Of a stretch of 48,152 nucleotides of DNA, positions 44,244 through 48,152 are shown piece by piece. How positions within the stretch are numbered: the stretch's first letter is position 1; each line of letters starts with the position of its first letter. The DNA lies in the NCBI GenBank assembly GCA_027489535.1, contig JAIXZO010000013.1, forward strand, positions 1 through 48,152, given 5' to 3'. Source of the stretch: Hyphomicrobiales bacterium (lineage in GTDB: Bacteria; Pseudomonadota; Alphaproteobacteria; Rhizobiales; Beijerinckiaceae). The notes beneath the pieces are model-generated. The model was not told the origin of the DNA. It ran no database searches and saw only the letters and a program-made list of their open reading frames with translations. The translations under genes and the position numbers were made by a program.

Positions 44244-45019
44244 GAAGGACGTCGCCGGTCGATCTCATCGCGCTCACCTTCGGCTTCGCGTTTCTTTATC
44301 TCCCCATCCTCATCCTCGTCGTCTGGTCGTTCAACGCCTCCAAGCTGGTCACCGTATGGGGCGGTTTCTCGACGCAGTGGTATCGGTCGCTGTTTCAAAA
44401 CGCGGCGCTGATGGATGCGGCTTGGGTGACGATCCGCATCGGTCTCGTCACGGCCACGCTCGCGACCGTTCTGGGCACGATGGCGGCGGTCGCGCTGGTC
44501 CGGTTCAGACGGTTCAGGGGGCGCGGGCTCTTCGGGGCGCTGGTCTACGCGCCCATCGTCATGCCCGAGGTCATCACGGGGCTGTCGCTGCTGCTGCTGT
44601 TCGTGGCCGTGGGGCTCGACCGGGGATTTTGGACCGTGACGCTGGCGCACGTCACCTTCACGATGTGCTACGTCGCCGTGGTGGTGCAGGCACGCTTGGC
44701 GACGTTCGACCGGAGCTTGGAGGAAGCGGCGGCCGACCTCGGTGCGACGCCGCTGCGCACCTTCTTTTCCGTAACGCTGCCCTTGATCGCACCGGCGGTA
44801 GCTGCCGGTTGGCTGCTGGCTTTCACGCTCTCGCTCGACGACCTGGTCATCGCAAGCTTCACGTCCGGCCCCGGCGCCACGACCCTGCCCATGCGCATCT
44901 ACGGGCAGGTGAGGCTGGGCGTGACGCCCGAAATCAATGCGATCTCGACGATCATGATCGCCGTGGTGGCCGTGGTCGTCGTCACGGCAAGCGTCGCGAC
45001 GAAACGTCGGGAACCCTGA
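44240..45019 (+). CDS. potC: Polyamine-type ABC transporter permease (PotC/PotI-like)
   Basis: 259-residue second permease of the transporter. Marks are LPILILVVWSFNASKLVTVWGGFSTQWYRSLF, which is PotC/PotI-like (landmark only), FGALVYAPIVMPEVITGLSLLL, the EAA loop LEEAAADLGATPLRTFFSVTLPLI and the terminal SLDDLVIASFTSGPGATTLP. The start ATG overlaps the potB stop (ATGA). No PotD/PotF-like binding protein gene follows: after 87 bases the lexA gene comes on the opposite strand. The ligand-binding subunit must be encoded elsewhere, and the substrate is therefore open among polyamines and related compounds. Confidence 0.94.
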   Translation: MRRTSPVDLIALTFGFAFLYLPILILVVWSFNASKLVTVWGGFSTQWYRSLFQNAALMDAAWVTIRIGLVTATLATVLGTMAAVALVRFRRFRGRGLFGALVYAPIVMPEVITGLSLLLLFVAVGLDRGFWTVTLAHVTFTMCYVAVVVQARLATFDRSLEEAAADLGATPLRTFFSVTLPLIAPAVAAGWLLAFTLSLDDLVIASFTSGPGATTLPMRIYGQVRLGVTPEINAISTIMIAVVAVVVVTASVATKRREP

Positions 45020-45106
45020 TGTCTCCTGAAACGACATTCGGAGGGCCCGAATGCCGTCGCGATGCTGCGGCCGACGTCGCGCGTCGACCGTCCCGCAAGG
45101 GGACCG

Positions 45107-45805
45107 TCAGTATTTGCGCAGAAGCGTGACCAGTCGGCCTTGGATGCGGACGCGGTCGGGGCCGAGGACGCGAGTCTCGTAGGCCGGGTTCGCCGCCTCC
45201 AGCGCAATGGAGGAACCACGGCGACGCAGGCGCTTCAGGGTGGCTTCCTCGTCGTCGATCAGGGCGACCACGATGTCGCCCGTCTCCGCGGCGTCCTGGC
45301 GGCGGATGACGACGGTATCGCCATCCAGGATGCCGGCCTCGATCATCGAGTCGCCGCGGACCTCGAGCGCGAAGTGCTCCCCGGCCGCCAGCATGTCCGG
45401 CGGCATGGAGATGGTGTGGCTTCGCGTCTGGATGGCGGAGATCGGCGAGCCGGCGGCAATGCGCCCCATGACGGGAATGGCAACCGGGGCGTCCGGCTCT
45501 TCGCGGCCGACCTTGGGGCGGATGCGGCCGAGATTGCCCTCGATGACGCTGGGATTGAACTTGCCGCGCGGCGTGGCGCCGGGCACCGCCTGCTCGGGCA
45601 TGCGCAGCACCTCGATGGCGCGCGCCCGATTGGGCAGGCGGCGGATGAAGCCGCGCTCCTCCAGCGCCATGATGAGCCGGTGGATTCCCGACTTCGACCG
45701 CAGGTCGAGCGCCTCCTTCATCTCGTCGAAGGAGGGCGGCACGCCGTCCTCACGCAGGCGGTCGTGGATCAGGCAGAGGAGTTCGTGCTGCTTCCGGGTG
45801 AGCAT
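45107..45805 (-). CDS. lexA: LexA repressor
   Basis: The SOS master repressor, 232 residues. The N-terminal winged helix ([40 protein letters not shown], the recognition helix) is the alphaproteobacterial type. The C-terminal peptidase has the cleavage site Ala118-Gly119 in [10 protein letters not shown], nucleophile Ser153 ([14 protein letters not shown]) and general base Lys191 (ATLKRL). Self-cleavage is therefore intact. The ATG at 45805 gives the usual M-L-T-x-K-Q start; the longer frame adds an unrelated tail. A GTTC-N7-GTTC box lies 78 bases upstream, so the gene is autoregulated. It is the last gene of the trpC-moaC-moeA-lexA block. Confidence 0.97.
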   Translation of the reverse strand: MLTRKQHELLCLIHDRLREDGVPPSFDEMKEALDLRSKSGIHRLIMALEERGFIRRLPNRARAIEVLRMPEQAVPGATPRGKFNPSVIEGNLGRIRPKVGREEPDAPVAIPVMGRIAAGSPISAIQTRSHTISMPPDMLAAGEHFALEVRGDSMIEAGILDGDTVVIRRQDAAETGDIVVALIDDEEATLKRLRRRGSSIALEAANPAYETRVLGPDRVRIQGRLVTLLRKY

Positions 45806-45882
45806 CCGCGTGGGGCCTCGCAGAGGGGCGGGCGGACGGGATCTCCGACTCGCCGCAAACAAATCACGAACAAACGATACAT

Positions 45883-45897
45883 GTTCCCGCTGTGTTC
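45883..45897 (-). promoter_or_regulatory. Alphaproteobacterial SOS box (LexA operator)
   Basis: The direct repeat GTTC-N7-GTTC (45883-45886 and 45894-45897) exactly matches the LexA operator of alphaproteobacteria. A partial GAAC (45868-45871) lies close by. It would let LexA repress its own gene. Confidence 0.85.
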
Positions 45898-45915
45898 GGC
45901 AATCGTCCTCTTTCG

Positions 45916-45927
45916 GAACGATCGTTC
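45916..45927. other. 12-bp palindrome at the moeA stop
   Basis: GAACGATCGTTC is a perfect palindrome overlapping the last codon region of moeA and lies about 18 bases from the SOS box. It contains GAAC and GTTC half sites in inverted orientation, so it could be an extra LexA-related site or chance. Confidence 0.35.
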
Positions 45928-47137
45928 AGAATCGCAGGATGCGGCAGGGGTCGCCGGTGGCCGCGGAAGGCGCGTGCGGCGGGCGCACCACGAGGGCCTG
46001 CGCGTCGGCGAGCAGGCGCAGCATGGAGCTGTCCTGCCATCCGAAGGGCGTGGCGACCGCGCGGCCCTCGCCGTCCGTCGAGAGGCGCGCGCGCAGGTAG
46101 TCCTGCCGCATGTCGTTGGCCGGCAGCGGGCCGCCGAGGACGGCGGTGACGGACCGGTCCGCGCCGGCCTCCGGATCGCCGGCGAGCGCGCGCAGGAGCG
46201 GCTCGAGGAACAGGTGGGCGCAGACGATGGAGGACACCGGATTGCCGGGCAGGCCGAGGATCGCCATGCGGCCGAGGCTGCCGAAGATCAGCGGCTTGCC
46301 CGGCCGCATGGCGATGCGCCAGAAGCCGAGCCGCATGCCGCGGCGGGTGAGGGCGGACTGGACGAGGTCATGGTCGCCGACGGAGGCGCCGCCGAGCGTC
46401 ACCAGCACGTCCGCCCCGGCCTCCTCGGCCGCCGTGACGGCCGCCTCCAGCGCGGCGAAGTCGTCCGTTGCGATGCCGAGGTCGATGGGCGTGCCGCCGG
46501 CCTCTGCGACCATGCCGGCGATGGCATAGACGTTGGAGGCGACGATCTGGTCGGGCCGCATGTCCTCGCCGGGGCGCACCAGCTCGTCGCCGGTGGCGAG
46601 CACGGCCACGCGCGGCCGGCGGCGGACGGGAAGCTGCGCGTGGCCCATGGCGGCGGCCAGCGCCTGCGAGCGCGGGTTCATGCGATGGCCCGCCTGCAGC
46701 AGCGCCTCGCCGGCGGTGAAGTCGAGGCCGGCCGGGCGGACGAAGCGGCCGGCGGGCTCGACCGTGCGTGCGACGATGGCGTCGCGCTCCGCGTCCGCGT
46801 TCTCCTGGATCAGGATCGTGTCGGCGCCCTCGGGCACCGGCGCGCCGGTGAAGATGCGCACGGCCTCGCCGGGTCCCACCGTGCCGGTGAAGGCGTGCCC
46901 GGCGGGCGCGGTACCGATGACCAACAGCCGCGCGCCCGGCGTCGCGATATCGGCGGCGCGCACGGCGTAGCCATCCATGGCGGAGGCGGCGAAGGGCGGC
47001 TGGGTGCGCAGCGCCGCCAGCGGGGTGGCCAGCGTGCGCCCTGCTGCTTCCCCGACGGCGACGGCCTCGGCGGGAAGCGGCTCGCTGGCGTAGTCGAGGA
47101 CCATCCGCAGCGCGTCGTCGACGGACAGGAGGGTCAT
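45926..47137 (-). CDS. moeA: Molybdopterin molybdenumtransferase MoeA
   Basis: MoeA inserts molybdate into adenylylated molybdopterin. The 403-residue protein has the MoeA N-terminal domain (FAASAMDGYAVRAAD, GEAVRIFTGAPVPEGADTIL), the MoCF_biosynth domain (RVAVLATGDELVRPGE, VLVTLGGASVGDHDLVQSAL, MRPGKPLIFGSLG, LGLPGNPVSSIVCAHLF) and the C-terminal domain IV. All catalytic residues in the GGASVGDHD loop are present. The ATG at 47137 gives the usual start; the extra upstream frame is not conserved in pattern. It follows moaC after 84 bases and precedes lexA. Base composition here looks higher in GC than in the rest of the window. Confidence 0.96.
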   Translation of the reverse strand: MTLLSVDDALRMVLDYASEPLPAEAVAVGEAAGRTLATPLAALRTQPPFAASAMDGYAVRAADIATPGARLLVIGTAPAGHAFTGTVGPGEAVRIFTGAPVPEGADTILIQENADAERDAIVARTVEPAGRFVRPAGLDFTAGEALLQAGHRMNPRSQALAAAMGHAQLPVRRRPRVAVLATGDELVRPGEDMRPDQIVASNVYAIAGMVAEAGGTPIDLGIATDDFAALEAAVTAAEEAGADVLVTLGGASVGDHDLVQSALTRRGMRLGFWRIAMRPGKPLIFGSLGRMAILGLPGNPVSSIVCAHLFLEPLLRALAGDPEAGADRSVTAVLGGPLPANDMRQDYLRARLSTDGEGRAVATPFGWQDSSMLRLLADAQALVVRPPHAPSAATGDPCRILRF

Positions 47138-47221
47138 GCCGGGGGCCTCGGTGCAGCGGTCGATCGGGCGGGCGCCGGCACGCGCCACGAGGCGCCGTCC
47201 GGCCGGGCCATCATAGGGCGA

Positions 47222-47701
47222 TCAGGGTTCGGCGCGGAAGGACCCCGACTTGCCGCCGTCCTTGGCGAGCAGGCGGATGCCCTCGATGCGCATGCCGCGG
47301 TCGGCCGCCTTCACCATGTCGTAGATGGTGAGACAGGCGACGGAGACGGCGGTCAGCGCCTCCATCTCGACGCCGGTCTGGCCGGCGACCTTGACGGTGG
47401 CGGTGACGCGGATGCCGGGCAGCGTGTCGTCGGGCTCGAGGTCGACGGCGACCTTGCTGACCATCAGCGGATGGCAAAGCGGGATCAGCTCGTGGGTTCG
47501 TTTCGTCGCCATGATGCCGGCGATGCGCGCGACGCCGAGCACGTCGCCCTTCTTGGCGTTGCCCTCGCGGATCAGCGCCAGCGTTTCGGGCAGCATCACC
47601 ACGCAGCCTTCCGCGACCGCCGTGCGGCTGGTGACAGCCTTTTCCGACACGTCGACCATGGAAGCGGCGCCGCTGGCGTCGATGTGGGTGAGCTTCGTCA
47701 T
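47222..47701 (-). CDS. moaC: Cyclic pyranopterin monophosphate synthase MoaC
   Basis: MoaC acts after MoaA to give cyclic pyranopterin monophosphate, the first stable intermediate of the molybdenum cofactor. The 159-residue protein begins [20 protein letters not shown] and has [54 protein letters not shown] with the two active-site histidines, and [27 protein letters not shown] (family landmark). Residues needed for catalysis are present. The ATG overlaps the trpC stop (ATGA), so it is coupled to trpC, an arrangement conserved in rhizobia. With moeA it supplies the cofactor for the cox-type enzyme of this window. Confidence 0.97.
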   Translation of the reverse strand: MTKLTHIDASGAASMVDVSEKAVTSRTAVAEGCVVMLPETLALIREGNAKKGDVLGVARIAGIMATKRTHELIPLCHPLMVSKVAVDLEPDDTLPGIRVTATVKVAGQTGVEMEALTAVSVACLTIYDMVKAADRGMRIEGIRLLAKDGGKSGSFRAEP

Positions 47702-48152
47702 GCCACGGACCTCGCCGCCCCGTCGCCGAACAGCAGGGCGCGCGTCGCGGCGGCGACGTCTTGCTGGCGCATCAGGCTTTCGCCGACGAGCACGGTGTGG
47801 ATGCGGCTCGCCGACAGGCGCGCCACGTCGGCATGGCCGGCGATGCCGCTCTCGCCGACGATGATGCGGTCGGCGGGGATGAGCGGGGCCAACGCCTCGC
47901 TGACGGCGAGAGACACCTCGAAGGTGCGCAGGTTGCGGTTGTTGATGCCGACGAGCGCCGTGCCCAGCGGCAGCGCGCGCTCGAGTTCCGCCCGGTCGTG
48001 GACCTCGACGAGCACGTCCATGCCCAGCGCGTGCGCCGTGTCGGTGAGGACCTTGGCATCGGCGTCGGACAGGCTCGCCATGATGACGAGAATGCAGTCG
48101 GCGCCCCAGGCGCGGGCCTCGTACACCTGGTACTCGTCGACGAGGAAGTCCT
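47698..48152 (-). CDS. trpC: Indole-3-glycerol phosphate synthase TrpC, C-terminal part
   Basis: The gene runs off the right edge, so the N-terminal part, about 115 residues by family length, is missing. TrpC closes the indole ring in tryptophan synthesis. The visible 151 residues include [19 protein letters not shown], the conserved catalytic lysine region, [50 protein letters not shown], which is the hallmark INNRNL loop, and [13 protein letters not shown] plus [10 protein letters not shown] for the phosphate site. Its stop overlaps the moaC start by four bases. trpD would be expected just beyond the window, as in other Hyphomicrobiales. Confidence 0.96.
   Translation of the reverse strand, partial: DFLVDEYQVYEARAWGADCILVIMASLSDADAKVLTDTAHALGMDVLVEVHDRAELERALPLGTALVGINNRNLRTFEVSLAVSEALAPLIPADRIIVGESGIAGHADVARLSASRIHTVLVGESLMRQQDVAAATRALLFGDGAARSVA

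Overview
The window reads as a stretch of high-GC alphaproteobacterial chromosome, most likely from the Hyphomicrobiales (Rhizobiales). Three things point there: the trpC-moaC-moeA-lexA block at the right end, a GTTC-N7-GTTC SOS box in front of lexA, and the neighbouring sdhE and mfd genes. A Mcl1-type malyl-CoA lyase, an IalB-family protein and a palindromic intergenic repeat of rhizobial type agree with this. Genes are closely packed, with many 1-4 nt ATGA/GTGA/TGATG overlaps. I found no tRNA, rRNA, insertion sequence, phage gene or CRISPR array. No intergenic stretch exceeds about 300 bases.

Left part (1-9.5 kb): the 3' end of thiC, an orphan TRAP-type solute-binding protein, thiE and thiM (thiamine synthesis and salvage), purB, rpe, a BASS-type transporter, a DadA-like FAD oxidoreductase, a P1-family peptidase and a CcdA-like thiol-disulfide membrane protein. 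A strong two-sided terminator closes this part.

Central part (9.5-26 kb): a complete branched-chain-amino-acid-type ABC transporter operon on the minus strand (livH-livM-livG-livF-small membrane protein-livK). Divergent from it is a GntR/FCD regulator followed by a cox-type molybdenum hydroxylase cluster: coxG, coxS, coxL, coxM, coxD, an NTF2-like gene, coxE, two XdhC-type genes, a molybdopterin-binding gene and a MocA-like nucleotidyltransferase. CoxL carries the form II signature AYRGAGR, not the form I motif of true CO dehydrogenase. The cluster therefore encodes a complete, dedicated enzyme plus maturation system whose substrate is unknown. This is the most interesting accessory region. 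It holds a possible RBS-masking hairpin before coxG, a 43-codon basic ORF overlapping the coxL start, and a terminator-like hairpin between coxM and coxD.

Right part (26-48 kb): sdhE, mfd, a FrnE/DsbA-like oxidoreductase, a family 5 solute-binding protein, ialB, hspQ, mcl1, a LpxL-type acyltransferase, an AEC permease, an alpha-methylacyl-CoA-racemase-like protein, a UbiH-like monooxygenase, a DUF2182 membrane protein and an L,D-transpeptidase. These are followed by a potABC-type ABC transporter without its binding protein, and then lexA, moeA, moaC and the 3' part of trpC. moaC and moeA make the molybdopterin core that the cox-type enzyme would need, while the MoeA-like/MocA-like pair inside the cox cluster would tailor it to the cytosine dinucleotide form. 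The functional links are inferences from gene families and order; no search was run.
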